Shown here one piece after another: positions 32,411 to 41,534 of a stretch of 64,000 nt of DNA. The position numbers were made by a program, and so were the translations under genes. The number at the start of each line of letters is the position of its first letter. The first letter of the stretch is position 1. The notes below the pieces were generated by a model. That model did not search any database. It saw nothing but the letters and a program-made list of their open reading frames with translations, and was not told the origin of the DNA. The stretch lies in NCBI RefSeq assembly GCF_016411825.1, contig NZ_JAEKMH010000002.1, positions 248,001-312,000 of the forward strand. The letters run 5' to 3'. This DNA is from Devosia sediminis. Lineage in GTDB: Bacteria > Pseudomonadota > Alphaproteobacteria > Rhizobiales > Devosiaceae.

Positions 32411-33245
32411 GGGCCAGTCCTTGATGTCTCAATCGCGGGTCCATGGCATCGCGGAGGCCGTCGCCGGCAAGGTTGAGCGCAATGACGATGAAGACGATGG
32501 TGAGCCCCGGCACGACGCTGAGCCAGGGATGGATCAGGAACAGGCTCTGCGCGTCGCGCAGCATCAGCCCGAGGCTGGTGGCGGGCGGCTGCGTACCGAG
32601 GCCGATGTAGCTGAGGCCGGCTTCCGCCAGGATGCCTAGCGAAAGCTGGATCGTCCCCTGAACGATGAGGAGGCTCATGATATTGGGCAACAGATGCCGC
32701 CAGGCGATTGAGACATTGCCGTGTCCGGCCAGGCGCGCGGCCGCGACATAGTCCTGCGTCGCCACCGCCAGCGCGCCCCCGCGCGCCACGCGGGCAAAGA
32801 CCGGCACATTGAATACGCCTATGGCAATGATGGCATTGGTTTCGCCCGGTCCTGCCAGTGCCGTGATGAGGATCGCCACGATCACTGCGGGGAAGGCGAA
32901 GGTGAGATCCGAGATTCTGAGCACCAGCCATTCCACAGCGCCGCCCCAGGCGCCCGCGGCGAGCCCCATGGGCACGCCGACCGCCACGCCGATGAGGACG
33001 CCGAGCGCGGCGACGACGAAACTCGTCAGCGTGCCGCTCATGATCAGGGAGAGCATGTCGCGCCCCAGGTGATCGGTGCCCAGCCAGTGCGCGGGCGAGG
33101 GACCCTGGAAACGCTGGGCGATCGCCACCTGCTCGATCGGATAGGGCGTCCACCAGATCGATACGACGCCCAGAAGCGCAAAGGCCAGTGTCGCCACAAG
33201 GCCAATGAGCAGGCTCGGATTGTGCCGCAGCGCCTGCCAGTTCAT
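32397..33245 (-). CDS. ABC transporter permease, DppC type
   Basis: A 282-residue inner-membrane permease from the ATG at 33245 (MNWQALRHNPSLLIGL). It has five or six hydrophobic segments, the OppC-type N-terminal extension with WTPYPIEQVAIAQRFQGPSPAHWLGTDHLGRDML, and the EAA cytoplasmic loop (ARLAGHGNVSIAWRHLLPNI) that contacts the ATPase. Its start overlaps the stop of the upstream permease by 4 nt (ATGA), and its end overlaps the ATPase gene. It forms the channel together with the DppB-type subunit. Confidence 0.94.
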   Translation of the reverse strand: MNWQALRHNPSLLIGLVATLAFALLGVVSIWWTPYPIEQVAIAQRFQGPSPAHWLGTDHLGRDMLSLIMSGTLTSFVVAALGVLIGVAVGVPMGLAAGAWGGAVEWLVLRISDLTFAFPAVIVAILITALAGPGETNAIIAIGVFNVPVFARVARGGALAVATQDYVAAARLAGHGNVSIAWRHLLPNIMSLLIVQGTIQLSLGILAEAGLSYIGLGTQPPATSLGLMLRDAQSLFLIHPWLSVVPGLTIVFIVIALNLAGDGLRDAMDPRLRHQGLAHGAG

Positions 33246-34192
33246 GCGCCGCGTCCCCGGAGGCGGGGATCGACCAGGGCGTAGCAGAGGTCGACGATCA
33301 GCATGGTCACCGTGGTCGCCAGCACCAGCACAATGGTCGCGCCGCCGACAAGCACGAGGTCGCGCTCTGAAATCGCGGTGAAGATCAACCGCCCGAGCCC
33401 CGGCAGGTAGAAGACATTTTCGACGATGATGGTGCCGGCGATGAGATAGGCGAATTGCAGGCCCAGTATGGTGAGGATCGGCAGCATGGCGTTGCGCACG
33501 CCGTGGCGCCAAACGGCCTCCGCCTTGGTCAGTCCTTTGGCCCGCGCCGTGCGGATGAAATCCTGTTCGGTGACGTCGACAAGGGCGGTGCGCATCACCC
33601 GGGCGAGGATCGAGGCCTGCGGCAAAGCCAAGGCCAGCCCCGGCAGAATAAGGCTTCTCAGAGCCGCGACGGGGTCCTCGTGCCAGGGCACGAAACCACC
33701 CGTGGGCAGCCAGTGGAGCGTGACCGAAAACAGCAGCGTCAGCAGCATGCCGAACCAGAAATTGGGAATGGCGACGCCGATTTGTACCAATATCATCAAG
33801 GCTGTATCGGTCGCCTTGCCGCGCCGCATGGCGGCCAGAATGCCGACCGGCAGGCCGACGGCGACCGACACGATCATGGCGAAAATCGAGAGCGGCAGCG
33901 TCACCGCCATGCGCTCGGCGATGAGCTGCGCGACCGGCAATCCTTGCGTGTGGGAAAGACCGAAATCGCCCCGGACCATGTCCAGGACCCACTGGATGAA
34001 TCGTTGATGAACGGGCGCGTCGAGACCCATCTGGGCGCGCAACGCCGCCACCGCCTCGGGGGTCGCATTGATGCCCAGGATGAACCGCGCCGGGTCTCCA
34101 GGCAGCAGGTCGAGCAGGAAGAAGATGACCAAAGCCGCCACGAACATCGTGACCACGAACCCGGCAAAGCGGCGGAGGAGGTAGAGGGTCAT
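33242..34192 (-). CDS. ABC transporter permease, DppB type
   Basis: A 316-residue permease from the ATG at 34192 (MTLYLLRRFAGFVVTMFVAALVIFFLLDLLPGDPA, the family-typical first helix). The EAA loop is FIRTARAKGLTKAEAVWRHGVRNAMLP, and the C-terminal IIVENVFYLPGLGRLIFTAISERDLVLV matches DppB/OppB. A large periplasmic segment follows helix 1. Upstream lie a family-C repeat and the solute-binding protein gene on the same strand. Confidence 0.94.
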   Translation of the reverse strand: MTLYLLRRFAGFVVTMFVAALVIFFLLDLLPGDPARFILGINATPEAVAALRAQMGLDAPVHQRFIQWVLDMVRGDFGLSHTQGLPVAQLIAERMAVTLPLSIFAMIVSVAVGLPVGILAAMRRGKATDTALMILVQIGVAIPNFWFGMLLTLLFSVTLHWLPTGGFVPWHEDPVAALRSLILPGLALALPQASILARVMRTALVDVTEQDFIRTARAKGLTKAEAVWRHGVRNAMLPILTILGLQFAYLIAGTIIVENVFYLPGLGRLIFTAISERDLVLVGGATIVLVLATTVTMLIVDLCYALVDPRLRGRGA

Positions 34193-34203
34193 GGGGCAAG
34201 GGA

Positions 34204-34308
34204 CCCCCACCCTTGATCCCTCCCCACAAGGGGGAGGGAGACGATGAACACTAGAGCCTCGGTCCTGCGCCTCCCTCCCCTCGATGGGGAGGGATTGAGG
34301 GTGGGGTG
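34204..34308. repeat. Extragenic repeat, family C (copy 3), between the solute-binding protein and permease genes
   Basis: CCCCCACCCTTGATCCCTCCCC outer arm, two hairpins, and GGGATTGAGGGTGGGG outer arm. It is inside the importer operon, in the 159-nt gap between the binding protein stop and the first permease start. Confidence 0.88.
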
Positions 34309-34351
34309 AGGCAAGAGGCGCTGCACTATTGGGCCGTGGTGAGCAGGAGCC

Positions 34352-35830
34352 TCACTCCACCCAGTGGATGTCGCGCAGCACCACGCCTTCGACTGGAGCG
34401 TTCTGCCACATGCCGTCGAGCTTGCCGTTCCAGACGCCGGTCTGGGCCAGCTCGAAGAGATAGCCGTTGACCGCGTCCTGGGTGATGATGGTCTGGATCT
34501 GCTGGGCCAGCGCCAGGCGCTCGGCCTCGTCGGTCGTGGCGTTGAGCTGATCATTGAGCGACTGCACTTCGGCATTGTCATAGCCAAAGTAGTAGTCGGG
34601 GTTGGCATAGATGCCAATATCGAACGGCTCGACATGGCTGATGATGGTGAGGTCGAAGTCCTTGTTGGCAAAGACGTCTTCCAGCCACTGCGCCCATTCC
34701 ATGTTGATGAGTTCGAGCTCGATGCCTGCCTCGGCGAACTGGCTGGCGATGATCTGGCCGGAAAGGCGGGCATAGGCCACCGGCGGCAGCTTCAGCGTGG
34801 CCGAGAAGCCATCGGGATAGCCAGCTTCGGCGAGCAGTGCCTTGGCCTTCTCGACGTCGTGCGGGTAAGTCGAGGTGAGGTCGAGGTAATAGGGATGATG
34901 CGGCGCGAAATGCGTGCCGATCGGAACGCCATAGCCATAGGTCGCGCCATCGATGACCTCCTGCCGATCGAGCGCATGGGCCATGGCCTGGCGCACCAGA
35001 AGATTGTCGAATGGGGCCTTGGCATTGTTGGTCGAAAGAATGGTCTCGCCTTCGGTCGACCCCACCAGCACCTTGAACTGCGGATTGCCCTCGAACACCG
35101 CCAGCGCCTCGGGCGCGAAATTGTTGGTGCCGTCGACATCGCCGGCGAGGAGCGCATTGGTCATGGTGGCGGTATCGCCGATGAAGAGGTAAGTCGCCTT
35201 GGTGAGCGCCGGCTTGTCGCCCCAATAGGGGCCGAACTGTTCGAGCACGACACGGCTGCCGCGATCCCATTGCACAAAGGCGAAGGGGCCCGTGCCGATG
35301 GGTTCGGCGCCATTGTTGTCGGCGCTTTCCGGTGCCACGATCACCGCATCGCCGCGGCCGAGGTTGAAGAGGAACAGCCCATCGGGCCGTGACAGGGTGA
35401 ATTCCACCGTCGTCGGATCGACAACCGTCACATCGGAGATAGGCTCGTAAAGCGCCTTCTGGGCATTGACGCTGCCTTCGGCGAGAAGTCGGTCGAAGGT
35501 GAATTTCACGTCCTCGGCATCAAAGCTGGTGCCGTCATGGAAAGTGACGCCCTCGTGGAGGGTGAACGTATAAGTGAGGCCATCCTGGGAAATGGTCCAG
35601 CTTTCGGCAAGGCCGGGCTGCACTGCGCCGGTCTGATCGATGCGCACGAGGCCCTCGAAAATATTCTGGTAGACCACCACGTCGATGGCTTCCGCCGCGC
35701 CTGCCGTCGGATCGAGCGCCGGCGGTTCGAGCGCCACGCCGATGCGGATTTCGGTCGGCTGCGCCAACGCCGAGGCCGTGGCCAGCATCAGGCCGGCGAG
35801 GGCAAGGGTGAGGGACTTGCGGGGATGCAT
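34352..35830 (-). CDS. Family-5 solute-binding protein of an ABC importer
   Basis: A 492-residue periplasmic binding protein (MHPRKSLTLALAGLMLATASALAQ signal peptide). The SBP_bac_5 features are EIRIGVALEPPALDPT, NIFEGLVRID, the LAESWTISQDGLTYTFTLHEGVTFHDGT block, and VRQAMAHALDRQEVIDGATYGYG. These receptors bind peptides, opines, nickel or oligosaccharides; the ligand cannot be inferred. Two ATGs (35833 and 35830) follow a GGAGG; the second has better spacing. It is the first gene of the importer operon, and would be transcribed with the permeases through a repeat hairpin. Confidence 0.94.
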   Translation of the reverse strand: MHPRKSLTLALAGLMLATASALAQPTEIRIGVALEPPALDPTAGAAEAIDVVVYQNIFEGLVRIDQTGAVQPGLAESWTISQDGLTYTFTLHEGVTFHDGTSFDAEDVKFTFDRLLAEGSVNAQKALYEPISDVTVVDPTTVEFTLSRPDGLFLFNLGRGDAVIVAPESADNNGAEPIGTGPFAFVQWDRGSRVVLEQFGPYWGDKPALTKATYLFIGDTATMTNALLAGDVDGTNNFAPEALAVFEGNPQFKVLVGSTEGETILSTNNAKAPFDNLLVRQAMAHALDRQEVIDGATYGYGVPIGTHFAPHHPYYLDLTSTYPHDVEKAKALLAEAGYPDGFSATLKLPPVAYARLSGQIIASQFAEAGIELELINMEWAQWLEDVFANKDFDLTIISHVEPFDIGIYANPDYYFGYDNAEVQSLNDQLNATTDEAERLALAQQIQTIITQDAVNGYLFELAQTGVWNGKLDGMWQNAPVEGVVLRDIHWVE

Positions 35831-35902
35831 CATGATTCCTCCAGCGGAGCACCGATATGTCACGATCTTATATAGAGAATTTCGCTGCAAGTGCAGCAGC
35901 GA

Positions 35903-38599
35903 TCAGTCGGCTTCCTGCGCGCTCGAGCGCTCATCGACGAGGTCGGCAGGAATGCGCAGCGTGAACAGCAGGCCTTCCGCCCCGGCCGGATCGACTGCCA
36001 GCGACACCGCGTTGACGGCCAGCAGCGAGCGGGTCAACGCGAGGCCGACGCTGGATCGAACCGGCGCCAGCATACGCCCGTCGCTGCCGACGCCATCGCG
36101 GAACACCACGAAGCGCTCGGCCATATCAACGGCATGAGCCGAACTGTCGCGGACCTGGATGGCGATGGAGCCATCGTCATGGCGCTGTGCCGAAATCACC
36201 ACAGCTCCGCCCACCGGGGTCTGGTCGATGGCGCTGGCCAAGAGGTTCAGCACCGCCTGTGCCAGCGAGGCCCGGTCGGCCGTGACCCGCGGCAGCCGTT
36301 CGGAAATGGCATTGCGGACGATGACCCGGGCGGCATTGGCCTGGAGACGGATGCGCAGCACGCATTGTTCGAGCAGGTCGGTCAGGTCAAGACTCGCGCG
36401 CTGCGGCAGGTAGCGGCCATCGCGCAGACGCGCATAATCGTCCAGTTCGTCGACCAGGGCGGCGATTTCTTGACCCGCCTGGGCGATATCGTCGGCATAG
36501 GCGGCGTAGCGCTCGTTGTCGAGCGCGCCGAAGGCCTTCGAGCGGATGATGTCGGAAAAGCCGATGACCGTGTTGAGTGGCCGGCGGACGCCACGACTGA
36601 TCCGTCCGAGGAGAGCTGGGTCAACTTCCGGCCCGCTGATCCGGGCAGGCGCCGTCTGGCGTGCATTGACGAGGCCGAAATAGCCCGAGACCACGCCGGC
36701 CTGCCCGAGGGCGAAGAGTTGCAGGTCAGCCTTGCCGTCAGCGGCGCGCAGCGTGAGGCAGGGGCGGGCGGTTTCGGCGAAGCGCGCTGGCCGCTCGAGG
36801 AAAGCGCGCAGGGCGACGCCATCATCCTCGCCTACGAGCGAGGCCAGCGACCGTCCGACAATGGACTTGCCGCCGCCGATCAGCGTCAGGGCCGGGGCAT
36901 TGGCCGCGCTGACCATGCCATTACGGCTGGCTTCGAGGAAACCATCGCCGCGAATGTCGGCAAAGGTCTGGGCAAAGGCCTTGACCGCGTCCTCGTGCCC
37001 GGTACGCACCTCGGTGGTGCTGGCCGAAAGCATGAGGGCCGGGCGGCCATGCCAGGAAATGGATTGGAGGCGCGCCGTCACCGGAACCAGGGTGCCATCG
37101 CGCTGCACCAGGTGATTGACCGGACCTGCGTCCTGTCCGTCTTCGCCCATGATCGGGAAAATCGCGGCAAGGCCCGCCTGCCGCAGGCTTTCCACCGATT
37201 CATAGCCGACCATTTCGGTAATGGCCCGATTGGCGAACAAAACCTGCTGGTCGCGGAACACCATGATGCCGAGCGGCAAGCGGTTGAGCACCAGCGTCTC
37301 ACCGCCCAGATTGATCAGTGCGCCCGATGGCGCCCCTGATGGCACCGGCACCTGGTCGGTTCCGCCCGCAGTCTGGGCGGATGGTCGCCGGTCGCCGACG
37401 CGATCGTTGAGAATGCGCGACAGCTCGTCGAAATTGTAACGTGAGACGCGCTCGACCGCTTCGGCATCTGGAGAGCTGTCGGGTGGGGTCGGCTCGTCAA
37501 TTGTCGCCGCCGGCTCACTTGGTTCCTCGCGATGCTCGCGGAAGCCGCGCCCGGTGACCTTGTAGAAGGCACCGACCATCGCTTCGGTCTGCTGATCGGG
37601 GTCGGTTGCGGGGACATCGGGGGCGGGAGGCGGCAGGTCGTCGGCCTCGTTGAGCGGCGCGAACAGGGCCTCGTCCGCAGCCAGCCGGTCCACCAGCGTG
37701 CTGAGGCGGCGCGACGCGGATTCGATTTCCTCGTCCGTGCTCTCGGCCGGTAGCAAGGCATCGGCGGCTTCCGTTGAGGTCGGGCCAGACTCTATGATTG
37801 GCTCGTCGGCGGGCGGTTCGGCCGTATCCGGGGCACCCACGGGCGCATCGCCGAGCGCTTCCACCCAGGCGGATGGATGATCGCTATCGGTGGTGGGGAC
37901 ATGCGGCTCGGCCGGCGCATAGGCCGTCTCGGCATCGACGTCGCGCCAAATATTGAGCTCGGCGGCATAGGCGCCATCGTCGGCGATCGCGTCCACCGCG
38001 ACGCCGTCCAGCTCGCTGTCGCTTTCGTCTGCAGCCTCGGGTGGTGCATCAGCGAGGTGGGTGCCATCCGGCAGGAGGCTGGCGTTCAGAGCATCAGGGG
38101 ATTGCTCTTCGGGCTGCTCCAAGGCGCGCTGTGCGTCGTCGGGCGGGGCATCGGTGAGCAGGGCATCGTCAGCGCCACGTGCGGCATCGAGCACATCCGG
38201 GGCGATTGCATCCACGCCGACGATCAGCAGCACGGCTTCCCCATCCGCACGCAGGAGCGGCGTCGTGGCGCAGGTGGCAGAGACCGGCTTTTCGCCGGCC
38301 AGGAACTGGATGCGCGCCAGGCTGGTGCGGCCGGTCGAGCCGAGGCGAATGGTGCGGGAAACCTGGCCCTTGATGGGAACGGCAGGCTCGGCCAGCTTCA
38401 GTCCATGCTTCTTGAGCTTGGCGCCAAACAGCGCGGCGGCCGCATTGGACCAGATCAGCGTCTGCCCGTCCTGCGACCACAGCCATGCCGGGCGTGAATC
38501 GTCCTCATGCTGCTGCACGCGGCGCGCATCCGGCAAAATGTTCCAGCGGTCATCCATGGACTGCCTTTGTCTCGTCGTGACTGCGTTTGCCTGTGCCAT
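35903..38599 (-). CDS. PAS-containing pseudo-histidine-kinase (DivL/PdhS-like)
   Basis: An 898-residue, apparently soluble protein. A PAS-like domain covers about 35-130, followed by an acidic, Ala/Pro-rich linker (about 135-410). A clear PAS domain follows (about 430-545, LPLGIMVFRDQQVLFANRAITEMVGYESVESL) and a third PAS-like unit (about 555-655). The HisKA-like domain from about 660 reads GRISRGVRRPLNTVIGFSDII, so the phospho-acceptor His is Arg669 and the next Glu is Gly. In the ATPase-like domain the second N-box Asn is Ser789, DxGxG reads DSSAH, and the next Gly box is eroded. It therefore resembles DivL-type pseudokinases that act by binding. Cell-cycle or polarity signalling is an inference. 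Confidence 0.85.
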   Translation of the reverse strand: MAQANAVTTRQRQSMDDRWNILPDARRVQQHEDDSRPAWLWSQDGQTLIWSNAAAALFGAKLKKHGLKLAEPAVPIKGQVSRTIRLGSTGRTSLARIQFLAGEKPVSATCATTPLLRADGEAVLLIVGVDAIAPDVLDAARGADDALLTDAPPDDAQRALEQPEEQSPDALNASLLPDGTHLADAPPEAADESDSELDGVAVDAIADDGAYAAELNIWRDVDAETAYAPAEPHVPTTDSDHPSAWVEALGDAPVGAPDTAEPPADEPIIESGPTSTEAADALLPAESTDEEIESASRRLSTLVDRLAADEALFAPLNEADDLPPPAPDVPATDPDQQTEAMVGAFYKVTGRGFREHREEPSEPAATIDEPTPPDSSPDAEAVERVSRYNFDELSRILNDRVGDRRPSAQTAGGTDQVPVPSGAPSGALINLGGETLVLNRLPLGIMVFRDQQVLFANRAITEMVGYESVESLRQAGLAAIFPIMGEDGQDAGPVNHLVQRDGTLVPVTARLQSISWHGRPALMLSASTTEVRTGHEDAVKAFAQTFADIRGDGFLEASRNGMVSAANAPALTLIGGGKSIVGRSLASLVGEDDGVALRAFLERPARFAETARPCLTLRAADGKADLQLFALGQAGVVSGYFGLVNARQTAPARISGPEVDPALLGRISRGVRRPLNTVIGFSDIIRSKAFGALDNERYAAYADDIAQAGQEIAALVDELDDYARLRDGRYLPQRASLDLTDLLEQCVLRIRLQANAARVIVRNAISERLPRVTADRASLAQAVLNLLASAIDQTPVGGAVVISAQRHDDGSIAIQVRDSSAHAVDMAERFVVFRDGVGSDGRMLAPVRSSVGLALTRSLLAVNAVSLAVDPAGAEGLLFTLRIPADLVDERSSAQEAD

Positions 38600-38877
38600 T
38601 TCGGCACAAGCGTCCGAAGTTCCTTAAGTGTTCTTCAATATAGTGCGGCGTCGGGCGAATCCAGCCCGGCCACCGCCCGGACCGGCAGCTTTGCGCCTGA
38701 TGGTTAAACGCGCTTTCCTAAAGATTGGTCACGCGCCCGCCTGAAATTGTCCGGTGGCCGGGACCAAAACCGGCTCTGTCCACAGCCAAAAATCGGTGCT
38801 TGTCATATCGAGCATCTCGACCTATGTTCCGCCCGCTTTCGGAAGCCGGCCCAGCGCCGCGCCCGAATGCGGTTCCT

Positions 38878-38954
38878 GCCGCCTTAGCTCAGTTGGTTAG
38901 AGCGCTAGATTGTGGATCTAGAGGTCCTCCGTTCAATCCGGAGAGGCGGTACCA
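38878..38954 (+). tRNA. tRNA-His (GTG), A73, no encoded G-1
   Basis: A 77-nt cloverleaf: acceptor GCCGCCT / AGGCGGT, D arm with AGTTGGTTA loop, anticodon stem CTAGA/TCTAG with loop TTGTGGA (anticodon GTG at 38912-38914), T arm CTCCG-TTCAATC-CGGAG, discriminator A73 and encoded CCA. The base before G1 is T, so the usual tRNA-His G-1:C73 pair is absent. This variant is known in a group of alphaproteobacteria that includes Caulobacter and rhizobia. Confidence 0.95.
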
Positions 38955-38970
38955 CCCACCCATCCCCAGC

Positions 38971-40803
38971 TTACTGTGTCAGTCGCAGCGATGAGATGTT
39001 GCGTGCGATCTGATCGAATGCAGCCGACAGGCTGGCGGCGTTGGATGCGAGATAGGCGTGGCTGGGCGTGCTGGCACAATAGTTCAGCACATTCGCAGCC
39101 GCGCTGCCTGCTGTGATGCCGAAACCTACCGTGTAGACCACGATGTCCGCCGCCCTCATGCCGTCGCAATAGTCGCGCGCCTGTTTGTAGGGTTCGCCAT
39201 TAGGCGCGTTGCAATTGATCCGGTCCCAGCCTCCCGCGGAGTCGGCGGAAACGGCGCCATTGCAGTGGACGGTGTTGAATTCGCCGTCGGTCATGATGAT
39301 GGCGGCCTTGAGCAGGTTGGCCTTTCCGTAGGGCGCAGGCCGGCTGATCTCGGGCCAGACATAGCCGAAATTGGGGGATAGCATGTACCAGGCCCAGAGA
39401 ATGCCGAGACTGCCGGCCGTATTGCCCGTGGCCGGCAGGTTGTCGATCGTATCGTGCAGCGTATCGCGGTCATCGGTCAGCGGCACGATCTGGGTATTGG
39501 GGCAAATGCCGCTCGGAACATAGTTGCGCCCGACGAATGTCGTGCTCGGCGCCCGGTCGTTGATGGGCGTGACACGGTCGGTTACGCAATCAGTGATCGG
39601 GTAGGTGTAAGTGCCCCACAGGCCCTGATAGCGGAAATAGGTGCAGCCCTCGCTGGCATTCTGCCAGGTGCAATGCAGCTTGCCGCTATTGGCCGTGTAG
39701 ATGGCGGTATGGTTGGTGCTATAGCCGCTCAATTGCAGCGTATTGGTGGTAGCGTTCGTCACGCGGTAATCTGTGTTGTTGATGCCATTTCCCAGTTGCC
39801 AGGTGGCGACATCGGTCACGCGCACCCAGTCGTTATTGGAGTAGCCGTGATTGTTGGAAGTGAAGACGGTCGCGCAATTGGCGACGTGGCATTTCACGAA
39901 CTTGCCCTTGGTGAAGTTGCCGTAATTGCGCCCATCGACGTTTCTGAGCGTGAATCGACTGGCATTGACCTTGTCGATCTGGAAGGCACGATTGTTGATT
40001 TGGGTCATGCCTTCGACCTCGAAGACATAAACCCAGTCGTTGGAAGCAAGGCCGTGATTGCTCGACGACCTGATTTCCACCGGGCTGGCCTTGGTGGCGG
40101 CTGTTATCGTCATGGTCGAGCCTGATGCCCAACTCATCGAACTGATGGTCTTGGCATCGCGCACCGGGCCCCGCAGGGCTGCAGCATAGCCGCCCGCATT
40201 GACAGCCTGAGAATAGGGGACCAGGGCGACCTTGGAGTAGGTCGGTTCCTGCTGGTCCTGGACGATGACGTCCACGAGGTCGCCGACAGCAGCCTTGAGC
40301 GCGGCAATGCGCGCGCCGCCCATCGAGCCGGTGACGTCGAGCGCCACGGCCACTTCGATATCCACCGAGCCGCGCACCGCTTCGGCCGAAAAGCTCGAGC
40401 CGAGCTGCGTCACGCCTACAAGGCTCACAAACATGGTGGGCATGGTGAAGTCACCGCCCAGGAACAAGCGTCCGGTCTCGAAATCCATGGTGATCCGGTC
40501 GACCTGTGCGTTGATGATGCCGGGCTTGCCGATCCGCTCCAGCACCAGATCCTGGGCGCTCCGGAGGATATACTCCCGGATCTCGGCTTCGGTCATGTCT
40601 TCAGCATACATGTCCGGCTGCAGCGCCAGAACGGCAGCGTCCAGCGCCACCTGCGCACGCTGACGCGCCTGTTCCAAGCTCACAAAGTCCACGGTGGCGC
40701 CGCCCAGCGCGACAAGCACGATGGCCATCAGCCCGAATATCACGGCAAAGACGCCGCTTTCGTCGCTGCCAAACCGCCTGAGGAGCGGCCTCAACTGGAA
40801 CAT
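38971..40803 (-). CDS. Tad-type pilus assembly protein with VWA domain and inserted FCCH-like repeats
   Basis: 610 residues from the ATG at 40803 (GGAGG upstream). The N-terminal TadE/TadG-like segment has the DESGVFAVIFGLMAIVLVALGGATVDF helix. A VWA domain starts near 148 with VALDVTGSM (MIDAS Asp156, Thr158, Ser160) and continues with IMTDGEFNTVHC. About residues 230-385 interrupt it with two repeats of roughly 70 residues, one with NHGLASNDWVYVFEVEGM and one with NNHGYSNNDWVRVTDVATW. These look like FCCH-type modules seen in E1 enzymes and phage proteins. The insert contains several Cys. Likely envelope-exposed, linked to Flp/Tad pili; no other tad genes are nearby. Confidence 0.85.
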   Translation of the reverse strand: MFQLRPLLRRFGSDESGVFAVIFGLMAIVLVALGGATVDFVSLEQARQRAQVALDAAVLALQPDMYAEDMTEAEIREYILRSAQDLVLERIGKPGIINAQVDRITMDFETGRLFLGGDFTMPTMFVSLVGVTQLGSSFSAEAVRGSVDIEVAVALDVTGSMGGARIAALKAAVGDLVDVIVQDQQEPTYSKVALVPYSQAVNAGGYAAALRGPVRDAKTISSMSWASGSTMTITAATKASPVEIRSSSNHGLASNDWVYVFEVEGMTQINNRAFQIDKVNASRFTLRNVDGRNYGNFTKGKFVKCHVANCATVFTSNNHGYSNNDWVRVTDVATWQLGNGINNTDYRVTNATTNTLQLSGYSTNHTAIYTANSGKLHCTWQNASEGCTYFRYQGLWGTYTYPITDCVTDRVTPINDRAPSTTFVGRNYVPSGICPNTQIVPLTDDRDTLHDTIDNLPATGNTAGSLGILWAWYMLSPNFGYVWPEISRPAPYGKANLLKAAIIMTDGEFNTVHCNGAVSADSAGGWDRINCNAPNGEPYKQARDYCDGMRAADIVVYTVGFGITAGSAAANVLNYCASTPSHAYLASNAASLSAAFDQIARNISSLRLTQ

Positions 40804-40862
40804 GGAGGTCCTCCGTGCTGCGCCGGTCGCGGCCGAACCGCCGGGACTGTCGCGCAAACTCC

Positions 40863-41534
40863 TTAGGAAAGCACAACCACCTTTGCGTTCATTTGTACGC
40901 GTTCGTAGAGGTCGATTACGTCCTCGTTGACCATGCGGATGCAGCCCGAGGAGACGTTCTGGCCGATGGTCCAGGGTTCCACAGTGCCGTGGATGCGATA
41001 GAGCGTGGACCCGAGATAAAGCGCGCGGGCGCCCATGGGATTGCCCGGTCCGCCCGGCATGAAAGTGGGCAGGCCCGGCTGGCGGCGGCGCATCTCGGCC
41101 GGCGGCGTCCAGCTCGGCCATTCGGCCTTGCGGGTGATCCGGTGCGTGCCGCTCCACTCGAAGCCGTCGCGGGCGACGCCGATGCCGTAGCGCAGCGCCC
41201 GGCCATTGCCGAGCACGAGATAAAGGAAATGCTGCCGCGTATCGACCACGATGGTGCCGGTGCGCTCGGAGGTCGTGTAGTCCACCTCCCGGCGCAGGTA
41301 GATGGACGACACCTGGGCCGGGGCGGGAACGGCCAGCGCATGACGCGGCGCCGCCTGCTGCACGCTCACGGCGCGCGGCCGGGTTTCGAGCACGTTGACG
41401 CCTTCGGGCGGGCCGAAGCGCCAGGCCGGACGGTCGGAGCTCCAGAACGGCGCCGCCTGGGCGGGCAGGGCGGTGGGCAGGAGCGCTGCGATGGTCGTGG
41501 CAGCCACCAGCGCGCGGACGGTTCGGATCGTCAT
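40863..41534 (-). CDS. L,D-transpeptidase (YkuD domain)
   Basis: A 223-residue exported enzyme with a signal peptide (ALVAATTIAALLPTALPAQA). The YkuD domain occupies about 90-222, with QHFLYLVLGNGRALRYGIGVARDGFEWSGTHRI and the active-site motif HGTVEPWTIGQNVSSGCIRM, where the Cys is the nucleophile and the two His flank it. Such enzymes make 3-3 peptidoglycan cross-links or attach outer-membrane proteins to the wall. It lies 60 nt upstream of the VWA protein on the same strand, so the two may be co-transcribed. Confidence 0.93.
   Translation of the reverse strand: MTIRTVRALVAATTIAALLPTALPAQAAPFWSSDRPAWRFGPPEGVNVLETRPRAVSVQQAAPRHALAVPAPAQVSSIYLRREVDYTTSERTGTIVVDTRQHFLYLVLGNGRALRYGIGVARDGFEWSGTHRITRKAEWPSWTPPAEMRRRQPGLPTFMPGGPGNPMGARALYLGSTLYRIHGTVEPWTIGQNVSSGCIRMVNEDVIDLYERVQMNAKVVVLS

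Noticed and set aside
33246-34229. A fusion protein joining the two ABC permeases in a single frame
   Set aside because: The first part of that frame is the shadow of the DppB gene; the DppC protein begins at the ATG at 33245, overlapping the DppB stop by 4 nt.
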